From the NCBI RefSeq assembly GCF_000585215.1, contig NZ_AONC01000061.1, positions 1-62,817 on the forward strand: DNA of 62,817 nucleotides. The letters run 5' to 3'. This stretch comes from Imhoffiella purpurea. Its GTDB lineage: Bacteria > Pseudomonadota > Gammaproteobacteria > Chromatiales > Chromatiaceae. Within the stretch, counting starts at the first letter, position 1, and the number at the start of each line of letters is the position of its first letter. The notes under the pieces are model-generated. The model worked only from the letters and a program-made list of their open reading frames with translations, did not search any database and had not been told where the DNA came from. A program made the translations under genes and the position numbers. Below, piece by piece: positions 35,456 to 44,802 of this stretch.

Positions 35456-37255
35456 ATGTCTGTCAACGCCTGGCTCAAATCCAAACGCCCCCTGGCCGGC
35501 AGATCGCTCGGCCTGGCCATCGGGCTCAACGCGACGAACGGACTGCTCGCGATCGTCCAGGCCTGGTGCCTGGCGGTCATCTTGGACGACGTCATCTTCG
35601 AAGGCGCCGGACTGGAGATCGTCACACCCTGGCTCTGGGGTCTGCTGGCCCTCTTCGCGATCCGCGCCTCCATCCTCTGGATCGCCGAGCGCTCGGCCTT
35701 CCAGGCCGCCGCCGGAGTCCGAACGACACTTCGCGACCAGGTCTACCGCCATCTGCAGCGGCTGGGCCCCGGCTATCTCGCCGAGCACCGCAGCGGCGCC
35801 CTGGTCGAGACCCTGACCAAGGGCATCGACGACCTCGAGGGCTATTACGCCCGCTTCCTGCCGGCCATGACCCTGACCATGATCCTGCCGCTCGCCATCC
35901 TCATGGTGGTGATCCCGGTCGACTGGCTGGCGAGCCTGGTGCTGCTGGTCACGGCCCCCATGATCCCGCTCTTCATGATCCTGATCGGATCGGGCGCCGA
36001 GGCGCGCAACCAGCGCCAATGGAAGCAGCTCGCGCGCATGAGCGCGCATTTCCTCGACGTCATCCAGGGGCTGACCACGCTCAAGCTGTTCGGCGCCAGC
36101 CGGCGCGAGGTCGAGATCGTCGCCCGCGTCTCCGACGACTACCGCGTCAGCACCATGCAGGTGCTGCGGGTCGCCTTCCTCTCCTCGGCCGTGCTGGAGT
36201 TTTTCGCCAGCGTCGGCATCGCCATCGTCGCCGTCTTCATCGGTTTCCGGCTCTACAACATGGCGCTCCCGGTCCCGCCCTGGCTCCAGGTGCCGGATAT
36301 CAGCTATCTGCAGGGGCTCTTCGTGCTCATGCTGGCCCCCGAGTTCTATGCCCCGCTGCGCAACCTGGGCACCCAGTACCATGCCCGCATGGCCGCGGCC
36401 GCCGCCGCCGAGCAGCTGATCGAGGTGCTCGACACCCAGCCGGCCCAGCGCGCGCCCGGCACCGAGCCGCTGGCCGCCGCGCGGCCGCTCGGTGTCCGCT
36501 TCGAGGCGGTGCGCTTCAGCTACGAGGAGGGCCGGGACGCACTCGAGGACATGAGCTTCGAGATCCCGCCGGGCCAGCGGATCGCGCTGGTCGGCACCAG
36601 CGGGGCCGGCAAGACGACCGTCATCAACCTGCTGCTCGGCTTCCTCATCCCGGGCGGGGGGCGCATTCGGGTCGGCGACCAGGATCTGTCGCGGATCGAT
36701 CCGGACGACTGGCGCCGTCACCTGGCCTGGGTCCCGCAGCAGCCGCGTCTGTTCCAGGGCAGCATCGCCGACAACATCCGGCTCGGCGTCCCGAACGCCG
36801 ATCTCGCCTCGGTCCGCGAGGCGGCACGACGGGCGCGCGCCCAGGACTTCATCGAAGCCATGCCGGACGGATACGAGAGCCTGGTCGGCGAGCGCGGCGC
36901 CGGACTCTCGGGCGGACAGATCCAGCGTATCGCGCTGGCCCGGGCCTTCCTGCGCGACGCCCCGCTCGTCATCCTCGACGAGGCGACCGCCAACCTCGAC
37001 CCCGAGAGCGAGCGGCTGGTCCAGGAGGGCATCGACGAGCTGTCCCGGGGCCGCACGCTCCTGGTCGTCGCCCACCGGCTGGCGACCGTGCGCGGCGCCG
37101 ACCGCATCCTGGTACTCGACCGGGGACGGGTCGCCGAGCAGGGAACCCACGAGGAGCTGGCCGCCAGCGGCGGCATCTATGCCCGCATGATCGCCGCCTA
37201 CGGCGACTCGGGCGCGCATCGCGCCACCATCGATCCGGAGGGCGACCCGGCATGA
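35456..37255 (+). CDS. cydD: Heterodimeric thiol exporter, CydD subunit
   Basis: A 599-residue ABC half-transporter exporting glutathione and cysteine to the periplasm, needed for cytochrome bd assembly. Six TM segments precede the ATPase domain, which has Walker A GTSGAGKTT, signature LSGGQ and Walker B LVILDEATA. I take the ATG at 35456 (MSVNAWLKSKRPL) with GGAA 9 nt upstream; an ATG at 35429 would add 9 residues. cydC follows with a 4-bp overlap. No cydAB genes are near. Confidence 0.93.
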   Translation: MSVNAWLKSKRPLAGRSLGLAIGLNATNGLLAIVQAWCLAVILDDVIFEGAGLEIVTPWLWGLLALFAIRASILWIAERSAFQAAAGVRTTLRDQVYRHLQRLGPGYLAEHRSGALVETLTKGIDDLEGYYARFLPAMTLTMILPLAILMVVIPVDWLASLVLLVTAPMIPLFMILIGSGAEARNQRQWKQLARMSAHFLDVIQGLTTLKLFGASRREVEIVARVSDDYRVSTMQVLRVAFLSSAVLEFFASVGIAIVAVFIGFRLYNMALPVPPWLQVPDISYLQGLFVLMLAPEFYAPLRNLGTQYHARMAAAAAAEQLIEVLDTQPAQRAPGTEPLAAARPLGVRFEAVRFSYEEGRDALEDMSFEIPPGQRIALVGTSGAGKTTVINLLLGFLIPGGGRIRVGDQDLSRIDPDDWRRHLAWVPQQPRLFQGSIADNIRLGVPNADLASVREAARRARAQDFIEAMPDGYESLVGERGAGLSGGQIQRIALARAFLRDAPLVILDEATANLDPESERLVQEGIDELSRGRTLLVVAHRLATVRGADRILVLDRGRVAEQGTHEELAASGGIYARMIAAYGDSGAHRATIDPEGDPA

Positions 37256-38997
37256 AGGAGCTACTGCGTCTCTGGCGACTCTTCCGTCCCTATCGGACCT
37301 GGATGATCCTCGGCACCCTGGCCGCCACGGTGACCCTGATCGCCAACGTCACCCTCATGGCCGCCGCAGGCTGGTTCCTCACCGCCATGGCCGCCGCCGG
37401 CATCGCCGGGGTCACCATGAACTACTTCACCCCGGCCGCCATCGTCCGGGGCAGCGCCATGATCCGGACCGCCGGACGCTACGGCGAGCGCCTCGTCAAC
37501 CACGAGGCCACCTTCCGGCTCATCGCCAGCCTGCGCGTCTGGTTCTACCGCCACCTGGAGCCCTTGGCCCCGGCCCGCCTGCAGCAGTATCACAGCGGCG
37601 ACCTGCTCAGCCGCATCCGCTCCGACATCGACGCGCTCGACAACCTCTACGTCCGGGTACTGGTTCCCGCCGTCGTCGCCTTCATCAGCATCACACTCTT
37701 CACCATCTTCCTCTATCTGCACGCCCCCATCCTGGCGGCGACCGGACTGGTCTTCTACCTGCTCTCCGGGATCGCGCTGCCCATCTGGTCGCGGGCGCGC
37801 GGAGAGGCGCCGGGCCGGCGGATCGCCGACGACGAAAGCAGCCTCCGAACCGCCGTCATCGACGGGGTCCAGGGCATGGCCGAGCTCACGGTCTACGGCG
37901 CGACCGAGCGTCAGGCCGCGCGGATCGACGGCCTCAGCCGCCGTCTGATCGCCGACCAGGCCCGGCTCGCCAGCGACAACGGACTGACCCAGGCGGCGGT
38001 CGGCGTCTGCGCCAGCCTCAGTCTCTGGGTCCTGCTCTGGCTCGCCATCCCCATGGTCCGCTCCGGCGCGCTCGGCAGCCCCGAGCTGGCCATGCTGGCG
38101 CTCTTCATCCTCGCCAGCTTCGAGGCCGTCGCCCCCCTGCCCCACGCCTTCCAGCTCCTCGGGCGCTCGCTCGCCGCCGCCAGACGGCTGTTCGGCATCG
38201 TCGACACCCAGCCGGCGGTCCAGGACCCGGAGGGTCCATCGCCCCAACCCACGCACTTCGACATCGATTTCGAGGGGGTCGGCTTCAGCTATCCGGACGC
38301 CGGACGCCCGGCGGTGGAGAACATCCGGCTGCGGATCCCCCAGGGCAGCCGGGCCGCCATCGTCGGGGCGACCGGCTCGGGCAAGAGCACCCTCTTCAAC
38401 CTGCTGCTGCGTTTCTGGGCGCCCGACACCGGCTCCATCCGCATCGGCGGACACGAGATCTCCGAGTTCGGCGGGGACGATCTGCGCCGTCATATCGCCG
38501 TGGTCAGCCAGCACACCTATCTGTTCGACTCGACCATCCGCGAGAACCTGCTGATCGCCAATCCCGAGGCATCGCAGGGCGCCATCGAACAGGCCTGCCG
38601 CGTCGCCCAGATCCACGACTTCATTGCCGATCTGCCCGAAGGTTACGACACCTGGGTGGGCGAGACCGGGGTGCGACTGTCCGGCGGACAGGGCCGACGC
38701 ATCGCCGTCGCCCGCGCCCTGCTGAAGGACGCCCCCATCCTGCTGCTCGACGAGCCGACCGAGGGACTGGACGCCGAGACCGAGCGCGACCTGATGCGCG
38801 CGCTCGACCGTCTCATGACCGGCCGCACCGTGCTGCTCATCACCCACCGCCCGGCCGGGCTGGACTGGGTCGATCAGGTCCTGGTGCTCGACCGGGGACG
38901 CGAGCTGGCGCGCGGCGATGTCTCGGTCGTGCCCAAGGCGATGGCCGCCGAACTGCTGGTCACGGCGGCGGAGGCGGCTGCCGGCCCATCTTCCTGA
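37252..38997 (+). CDS. cydC: Heterodimeric thiol exporter, CydC subunit
   Basis: A 581-residue ABC half-transporter, partner of CydD. The N-terminal membrane domain includes LRLWRLFRPYRTWMILGTLAA. The ATPase has Walker A GATGSGKST, signature RLSGGQGRR and Walker B ILLLDEPTEGLD. The ATG at 37252 overlaps the cydD stop (ATGA), so the two are translationally coupled. A palindromic repeat begins 2 nt after its stop codon. Confidence 0.93.
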   Translation: MKELLRLWRLFRPYRTWMILGTLAATVTLIANVTLMAAAGWFLTAMAAAGIAGVTMNYFTPAAIVRGSAMIRTAGRYGERLVNHEATFRLIASLRVWFYRHLEPLAPARLQQYHSGDLLSRIRSDIDALDNLYVRVLVPAVVAFISITLFTIFLYLHAPILAATGLVFYLLSGIALPIWSRARGEAPGRRIADDESSLRTAVIDGVQGMAELTVYGATERQAARIDGLSRRLIADQARLASDNGLTQAAVGVCASLSLWVLLWLAIPMVRSGALGSPELAMLALFILASFEAVAPLPHAFQLLGRSLAAARRLFGIVDTQPAVQDPEGPSPQPTHFDIDFEGVGFSYPDAGRPAVENIRLRIPQGSRAAIVGATGSGKSTLFNLLLRFWAPDTGSIRIGGHEISEFGGDDLRRHIAVVSQHTYLFDSTIRENLLIANPEASQGAIEQACRVAQIHDFIADLPEGYDTWVGETGVRLSGGQGRRIAVARALLKDAPILLLDEPTEGLDAETERDLMRALDRLMTGRTVLLITHRPAGLDWVDQVLVLDRGRELARGDVSVVPKAMAAELLVTAAEAAAGPSS

Positions 38998-39106
38998 GCG
39001 ATTCGGTCCGCACAGCGGACCCTACCGAGGCAGTAGGTTGGGCCGACGTCAGGAGGCCCAACATGCGGCGTCGCGTTGGGCCTCGTACCTCGGCCCAACC
39101 TACAGT
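38996..39106. repeat. Compound palindromic repeat after cydC
   Basis: Two elements lie side by side. Positions 39000-39025 are identical to the left arm of the inverted repeat at 60856-60881; with 4 nt before and 3 nt after, 33 nt are shared. A second, nested inverted repeat follows. Its outer 14-bp arms are at 39033-39046 and 39090-39103 (GTAGGTTGGGCCGA and its complement). Its inner 10-bp arms are at 39053-39062 and 39075-39084. It fills the gap between cydC and the convergent DUF1615 gene and may also act as a bidirectional terminator. Confidence 0.8.
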
Positions 39107-39124
39107 CTGCGCAGACCCGCGTCC

Positions 39125-40384
39125 CTACCCTTCGTGATTGCGTGCCAAACACCGCCGATAGCGCCCCTCCACCCGCTCGGCGAACCAACGGGTGGTGAGC
39201 TTGCGGGTGATCTTGGGGCTCTCCAGCGCGATGTCCGGGACCGAGGCCGCCGGGGTCGGCAGACCGCGTCGCTCGGCCAGCTCGCGCACGCGCCGATAGA
39301 GCCTGGTGCGCTCGAAGGCGAAGGACTTCTCCTGCAGCAGGTCGCGCCGGATCGTCGCCTCGTCCATGCCCAGGTCCTCGATCGCCCGCACTGCGCGCTC
39401 GGTCTGGCTCGTGCCAGCGGGCTTGCCATCCGCGTAGCGCAGCAGGTCGCCGTCCGGTGCCAGGTCGATCCCAGTCAGGCGGGCGACCAAACGCTGGAAG
39501 GCGGCATTGCGGCTGGCATAGCGCCCGGCGTTGAAGTCGGCGAAGCGATAGAGCATGCGGTCGTAGCTGACCGGATAGTCGAGCAGCATGGCGGTACCGA
39601 AATAGACACCGCCGCGCCGGCTGAAAACCTCCTCGCGGGCGCTTCCGGGATTGCGCCAGGGATAGGGACGCTCGCGCATCGTCTGCTCGGCGAAGGCGAT
39701 GCTGACCTGCATGGGGCCGCCGGTGCGCACCGGATTCATGTCGCCGAACAGGCTCTGCCCCCGAGGCACCTCGGCGATCATCTCCTCGAAGAGCTCGGAC
39801 AGCTCGCGCTCGGTGCGCAGATCGGCGATCCGCTCGGCATAGGTCTGTCCGTTGGAGGAGGTCTTGCGCAGGGCGAGATCCAGTACGGCGCCCGGGATCA
39901 TGTACTGGCCCAGCCTGCGCTCCATCTCGGTGCGTGCGATCTTGCCCAAATTCGGCACCACCGGATCGGCGCGCCAGCCCGATTCCTGCTCGATCACGGC
40001 CGCGACGGCGCAGACCTTGCGCGGCAGGGCCGGGATGGAGAGCGCCGTCATGCTGGTCGCGATATCGCGCGCCCAGCCGGAACGGTCGCGCAGATCGGGC
40101 GGCAGTAGACGCTCGGCCAGTTCGAGGACACGGGCACGATGCTCCTCCGGCGTTCGAGGCGGTGCCTGCGGGCGGGGCGCGGCAGGCGGCTCGGATTCGA
40201 CTGATGGGCCACGCACGACCGGCGCGGCCCCCTCAGAGCGCGTCGCTCCAGATCCTCCGCATCCGGCCAAAACCGCAGCCAGGACGCCGGACAGCGCCGC
40301 GATTCGCCAAGCCGCCCAGCGAGTCGGACCCGACCCTTCAGTCCAGCCCCATTCGCCCGTCCAATTCGATGTCTCCATCCGCAT
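39125..40384 (-). CDS. DUF1615-type outer-membrane lipoprotein
   Basis: A 419-residue protein. After a 26-residue N-region a hydrophobic stretch ends in the lipobox VLAGC (Cys42). Then comes a Pro-rich linker and a large domain with IEQESGWRADPVVPNLGKIA and NPVRTGGPMQVSIAF. These fit DUF1615 (E. coli YaiW, a surface lipoprotein) and look faintly like a lytic-transglycosylase fold (E-S-G-W). The ATG at 40384 or 40378 lies inside the 3' end of the upstream exonuclease gene (47-bp overlap), so it is the last gene of that cluster. Function is unknown. Confidence 0.65.
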   Translation of the reverse strand: MRMETSNWTGEWGWTEGSGPTRWAAWRIAALSGVLAAVLAGCGGSGATRSEGAAPVVRGPSVESEPPAAPRPQAPPRTPEEHRARVLELAERLLPPDLRDRSGWARDIATSMTALSIPALPRKVCAVAAVIEQESGWRADPVVPNLGKIARTEMERRLGQYMIPGAVLDLALRKTSSNGQTYAERIADLRTERELSELFEEMIAEVPRGQSLFGDMNPVRTGGPMQVSIAFAEQTMRERPYPWRNPGSAREEVFSRRGGVYFGTAMLLDYPVSYDRMLYRFADFNAGRYASRNAAFQRLVARLTGIDLAPDGDLLRYADGKPAGTSQTERAVRAIEDLGMDEATIRRDLLQEKSFAFERTRLYRRVRELAERRGLPTPAASVPDIALESPKITRKLTTRWFAERVEGRYRRCLARNHEG

Positions 40385-41669
40385 TCACACCCACTCCAGC
40401 CAATTTGCCCCGCAGACGCTCGCAGCGCCGCTCGCGATCCGGACCCGACGGAAGCCCGCGCGCCAGCTCCAGGGCCAGCGTCAGATCCCGCGTCCGGTGC
40501 TCATGGTACTTGGCCAGCGCGAGCCGCGCCCGTTCGTCGCCCCCATGGACGAGGGATTCCCAGATGGCGCGCGCCGAGGCCCAGCCGCCCCGGCGCCGAT
40601 GGAGACGCGCCAGATCCAGCAGGGCCTGAGCCCCGAGACGGGCGCGGCCGGATTCGAGCAGACGCCAGGCCACGTCCTCGCGTCCCCGCGACTGATGGAA
40701 GGAGGCGACGGCATGGATATCGGCGCCCATGGATTCCGGGTTCTCGAAGCTCCGGGCCAGGGCCGGCATCAGACCGGCCAGGGACAGCAGGTCCCAGCGG
40801 TTGTGCCTCAGCACCCCGCCCAAGGGACCGGGATCGCCGTTCCTCAGCCAGCCGAGCCAGGCCGCCGGCGCCTCGGAGCCCGGCAGGTCGCCCTCGCGGA
40901 CGAATCGCAGCAGACGCGACTCGGCCGTCGCCAGCCGGCAATCGGGCCAGACCCGACCGAAGGCCCGGCGCGCCGGCCCCAGAAGATCCAGATGGTGCAG
41001 ATCGCGCAGCGGATCCGACAGACCGGCCAGACGGAAACGGGTGCTCAGCAGGGGCGCGTCGAAGGCGCGGCCGTTGTAGGTGACCAGGGTTCCGGCACCG
41101 GCCAGCGCCTGTCGGACCGCCTCCAGATAGGCGGGCTCGGCGTCGAGCCGGGCGAGCAGATACTGGCTCAGCCTCCAGCCATCGCCCTCGACCCGCAGCA
41201 CGCCGGTCAGGAAGGCCCAGGTGCCGGTGCCGCCGGCGAGACCGCTGGTCTCGGTATCGAGAAAGACGGCAGGCGATCTCAGGTCCTCGCCATCCGAGAC
41301 GTCCGGGCGCAAGCTCATCTCGGCCAGCGGCTGGCGGGGACCGGGATCGGCATCTGGGACGAAACGGGACAGGGGCAGAGCGCCATGCCGGATCCGGGCG
41401 TCCAGGGTCCGGTCGAGCACCAGGACACCAGGGGCGATCCGCTCCGCACCCAGCGCCTCGGACAGCGCCGATTCGTCCGGCTCGCGCCTCGGACGAACCG
41501 CCGGTCCCCCCATCAGCCGCTGCACCCGGTCGGCGAAGGATGCCTTCACCATGGTGCCAGCCCTCACCTTGGCGTCGGAATCCGCCACCCCTGTCTCGGC
41601 ACTCGGCCCGGCGGCTCCAGTCCGTCCGCGCAGACGCCCCAGACGACCACTCAGCGACCGGTCGGCCAT
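40338..41669 (-). CDS. MrfB/YprB-like DnaQ-fold exonuclease with TPR-like C-terminus
   Basis: A 443-residue protein from the ATG at 41669 (MADRSLSGRLGRLRGR). Residues about 130-310 form a DEDD-type exonuclease core: AVFLDTETSGLAGGTGTWAFL (D-x-E), LVTYNGRAFDAPLL, and the closing H-x3-D in RHNRWDLLSL. The C-terminal 140 residues contain helical repeats (ALLDLARLHRRRGGWASARAIWESLV). This is the B. subtilis YprB/MrfB architecture, which works with the helicase MrfA in repair of mitomycin C damage. A MrfA-like gene lies two genes upstream, which supports the assignment. Confidence 0.8.
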   Translation of the reverse strand: MADRSLSGRLGRLRGRTGAAGPSAETGVADSDAKVRAGTMVKASFADRVQRLMGGPAVRPRREPDESALSEALGAERIAPGVLVLDRTLDARIRHGALPLSRFVPDADPGPRQPLAEMSLRPDVSDGEDLRSPAVFLDTETSGLAGGTGTWAFLTGVLRVEGDGWRLSQYLLARLDAEPAYLEAVRQALAGAGTLVTYNGRAFDAPLLSTRFRLAGLSDPLRDLHHLDLLGPARRAFGRVWPDCRLATAESRLLRFVREGDLPGSEAPAAWLGWLRNGDPGPLGGVLRHNRWDLLSLAGLMPALARSFENPESMGADIHAVASFHQSRGREDVAWRLLESGRARLGAQALLDLARLHRRRGGWASARAIWESLVHGGDERARLALAKYHEHRTRDLTLALELARGLPSGPDRERRCERLRGKLAGVGVNADGDIELDGRMGLD

Positions 41670-41677
41670 GGACGGCC

Positions 41678-42115
41678 TCAGCGCCGTCTGCTCGCCTGTC
41701 CCTGCAACACCGGCGCCGGACGCTGGAAGGCGGCGACGATGCCGATCAGCAGACAGCTCAGCGAGGCCCCGAGCCCGAAGGCCGGATAGAGCGATGCCTC
41801 CAGGAAGGCGGCCTTGACCGAATTCCAGTTGTTGATCCGAACCGCCACATCCTTGGGCTCGACACTGAAGGCCAGACCCTCGCGCCCCAGCCCGGTCAGC
41901 GAGCCGCGCACCAAATGCGCCTGCAGCGACTCCTTGTCGATGTAGAGACGGAAGTCGTCCGCGGTCTGATCGAGTGTGAGTGGGCTCGACTCGGGCGTCC
42001 ACCAGATCCCCGCGTCCCCTTCCAGCACGGGTCGGTACTGGGTGGCGAGCAGCCCCCCCGAGACGCCGGACCCGACGAGACCGATCGCCAGCAGGGCGAT
42101 GACGGATGGCTTCAT
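41678..42115 (-). CDS. Small two-TM membrane protein in the mrfA-mrfB cluster
   Basis: A 145-residue protein. TM1 lies at the N-terminus (VIALLAIGLVGSGVSGGLLA) and TM2 near the end (PAFGLGASLSCLLIGIVAAF), with a soluble loop of about 80 residues between that would be periplasmic. No family was recognised. It overlaps the mrfA-like gene stop by 4 bp (ATGA) and is 8 bp before the mrfB-like start, so it is firmly inside the operon. It could be an uncharacterised partner or a chance insertion. Confidence 0.75.
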   Translation of the reverse strand: MKPSVIALLAIGLVGSGVSGGLLATQYRPVLEGDAGIWWTPESSPLTLDQTADDFRLYIDKESLQAHLVRGSLTGLGREGLAFSVEPKDVAVRINNWNSVKAAFLEASLYPAFGLGASLSCLLIGIVAAFQRPAPVLQGQASRRR

Positions 42116-44526
42116 GTCAATAACTCCAGAACCGCCAGCGCCGTCTGGCGCGGCGTCGATGCAAGATGTTCGTCGCCCGCCAGGATGGGGCCGACACAGG
42201 CCGGACAGCCGCCCTGACAGGCACAGCCCGCCACCAGATCGCGGGCATCGCCCAGCAGCCGCCGGGCGTCGTCGTAGAGCGGCGCGGAGAGCCCGACGCC
42301 GCCCGGATAGTTGTCGTACAGAAAGAGGGTGGGCTCGAAGCGACCGGCGCCCTCGGCCTCCAGGGGTTCGTTGTCCGGACCCCGCATCTGGCCGCGTCCG
42401 TCCCCGCCGACCACCGCGAACCAGGTCCCCTGGGCATCGCCGACCGCGCGTCCCAGATCGCGCAGCTCGGCCATGACCCGCAGGGCGGCGACATGATGCA
42501 GCGCATAGGCCGCGCCGAGAAAGCCCTCAATGGCCCGCTGGCGGTCGGGCAGGACCGCCTCCAGCACCGCGGGATCCGCCTGCCACCAGACCGAGGTGGT
42601 GTGCATCTCCTGATCCGGGAGCGCGATCTTGCCATAACCCACGTTGTCGTGGCTGTAGTAGCGAATCTTCTTGTAGCCCGGATAGCGCCGCACCAGATGC
42701 ACCTCGCCGTTGGCCACGGCGCCCCTGCCCTGCTCGCGTCCCTCGAAGCGGTCGAGGATCTTGAGCCGGGTGTAGTCGATGGCGTCGGTGTAATAGTCGG
42801 CGCGGGTGCGGGTGACGAAGGCCTTGCGCCCGACCCAGTCGAGCCGCTCCACCTGATAGGGCTGGGACTGGACCATGTAGATGGCCCCTTCGTAGAGCGT
42901 GCCCGGGGCGCTTCCGTAGTCGACCTCGGCGATGATGGTCTGGGCGCCTTCGGTCGTATCGATGACGAGGAAATTGCCCTCGGCCACCGAGCGCAGCGAG
43001 ACGGCGTTGGCCGGATAGCTGTCGGCCACCCAGTACCAGCGCGCGCCCTGATGCTGGACCAGACCCTCGTCGCGCAGATAGGCGAGCATCTCGCCCAGAT
43101 CCTCCTCGCCGAAGCGCTCGCCGTCGCGAAAGGGCAGCTCGAAGGCCGCGCAGCGCACGTGGTCGAGCAGGATCAGCAGCTGATCCGGATGGATGCGGGC
43201 CTGCTCGGGCGAGGCGCCGAAGAGGAATTCGGGATGGCGGACCAGATACTGGTCGAGCGGATCGCTGCTCGCGACCAGCACCCCGAGCGAGGGCCGCAGA
43301 CGCCGCCCGGCACGCCCAAGCCGCTGCCAGGTCGCAGCCACCGTGCCCGGATAGCCGTTGAGGATGGCCACGTCCAGGGCGCCGATGTCCACACCCAGCT
43401 CCAAGGCCGAGGTTGCCACCACCAGATCCACCTTGCCGGCGCGCATCGCCTGCTCGCCGCGCCGGCGCTCGCTCGGCAGATAGCCCCCGCGATAGGCCAG
43501 CACGCGCGGCGGGTTGCGCGGATCGCGGTCGAAGACGTCCTTCAAATATTTGGTGACGACCTCGACCATGAGCCGCGAGCGGGCGAAGACGATCGCCTTG
43601 AGCCCCAGCTTGGCCGCCATGCGGGCGATGCGGGTCGACTGGGAGCGCGCCGAGGCGCGGATGCCCAGGTCGGGATTGATCACCGGCGGATTCCACAGCA
43701 GCAGATGCCGCTCGCCCTGGGGCGCGCCGCTCTCCAGGATCGCCTGGACCGGCGCGCCGCAGAGACGCCCGGCCAGCTCGGCCGGATTGGCGATGGTCGC
43801 CGAGGCGAAGATGAAGGTCGGCTCGACCCCGTAGAAGCGGCAGATACGCCGCAGGCGCCGGAAGACGTTGGCCACGTGCGAGCCGAAGACGCCGCGATAG
43901 CTGTGCAGTTCGTCGACCACCACGTAGGCCAGCCCCTCGAAGAACTGGGCCCACTTGGTGTGATGCGGCAGGATCGCCTGGTGCAGCATGTCCGGATTGC
44001 TGACCACGATGTCGCCCCGGGTGCGCACCGCCTTGCGCGCGTCGCCCGGCGTATCGCCGTCGAAGGTGAAGGCCCGGATGCCCTCCCCGCCCGCCTCGGT
44101 CAGCGCCCGGCCGAGTTCCATGAGCTCCGCCACCTGATCCTGGGCCAGGGCCTTGGTCGGGAAGATATAGAGCGCCTTCCGTCCCTCGGTCAGCACCGAC
44201 TGCAAGACCGGCAGATTGTAGCAGAGCGTCTTGCCCGAGGCGGTCGGGGTCGCCACCACCAGATGTCGGCCCGACCGGGCCAGATCCCAGGCCGCGCGCT
44301 GGTGGCTGTAGAGCCGTTCCAGGCCGCGCGCGCGCAGCGCCGAGCCCAGGGCGGGCGCCAGATCCGGCGGCAGATCGTTCCAGCTCGCCTCGATGGCCGG
44401 CTGGGTCTGGCTTGCGGTGATGCGGGCACCGTATTTGGCCAGCAGTCTGGATCGGAGACGCTCGACCGGCAGCGACGCCGACTCCCCGTGACGGGCGGAG
44501 GATCCGGGCTTCGATGTCCCTGGCAT
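42112..44526 (-). CDS. MrfA/YprA-like DEAD-box helicase with DUF1998
   Basis: An 804-residue SF2 helicase. The ATG at 44526 is preceded by GGCGAGG. Motifs are VVATPTASGKT (I), VVVDELHSYRG (II, D-E-x-H), FASATIANP (III) and WQRLGRAGRRL (VI). The C-terminal MrfA/Hrq1-type domain (DUF1998) ends with GCACQGGCPACVGPIL, which supplies the four cysteines of the metal site. MrfA is a 3'-5' helicase that acts with MrfB in a nucleotide-excision pathway independent of UvrABC in B. subtilis. It is the first gene of a four-gene minus-strand cluster. Confidence 0.85.
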   Translation of the reverse strand: MPGTSKPGSSARHGESASLPVERLRSRLLAKYGARITASQTQPAIEASWNDLPPDLAPALGSALRARGLERLYSHQRAAWDLARSGRHLVVATPTASGKTLCYNLPVLQSVLTEGRKALYIFPTKALAQDQVAELMELGRALTEAGGEGIRAFTFDGDTPGDARKAVRTRGDIVVSNPDMLHQAILPHHTKWAQFFEGLAYVVVDELHSYRGVFGSHVANVFRRLRRICRFYGVEPTFIFASATIANPAELAGRLCGAPVQAILESGAPQGERHLLLWNPPVINPDLGIRASARSQSTRIARMAAKLGLKAIVFARSRLMVEVVTKYLKDVFDRDPRNPPRVLAYRGGYLPSERRRGEQAMRAGKVDLVVATSALELGVDIGALDVAILNGYPGTVAATWQRLGRAGRRLRPSLGVLVASSDPLDQYLVRHPEFLFGASPEQARIHPDQLLILLDHVRCAAFELPFRDGERFGEEDLGEMLAYLRDEGLVQHQGARWYWVADSYPANAVSLRSVAEGNFLVIDTTEGAQTIIAEVDYGSAPGTLYEGAIYMVQSQPYQVERLDWVGRKAFVTRTRADYYTDAIDYTRLKILDRFEGREQGRGAVANGEVHLVRRYPGYKKIRYYSHDNVGYGKIALPDQEMHTTSVWWQADPAVLEAVLPDRQRAIEGFLGAAYALHHVAALRVMAELRDLGRAVGDAQGTWFAVVGGDGRGQMRGPDNEPLEAEGAGRFEPTLFLYDNYPGGVGLSAPLYDDARRLLGDARDLVAGCACQGGCPACVGPILAGDEHLASTPRQTALAVLELLT

Positions 44527-44802
44527 CACCGGCAGAGCCTCGCCGTCCGAGTTCGCTCCCCAAGGCAAACGCCTTCGCCAGGATTCATCATGAGCTTATA
44601 GGGGATGGATCGGAGCATCCGTAAACGTTTCACCTCTGCCTTCAAGCGACCTCGAATTCATCATCGACATCTTCAACGGCCACGTCGAGAACAGCGCGCC
44701 CACTTATCCGAAAACTGGTTTCCACTCCGGCTGGCAGGAGGGTTCGAGGAGAACGGACGATCTCCTCTGGAAACGACGGAGAGGAAATCCGTCTCCCGCC
44801 CC

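Noticed and set aside
44605-44802. A plus-strand frame starting near 44605
   Set aside because: Most of it is antisense to the Fsr exporter gene and it has no domain. The non-overlapping part looks like ordinary intergenic DNA.
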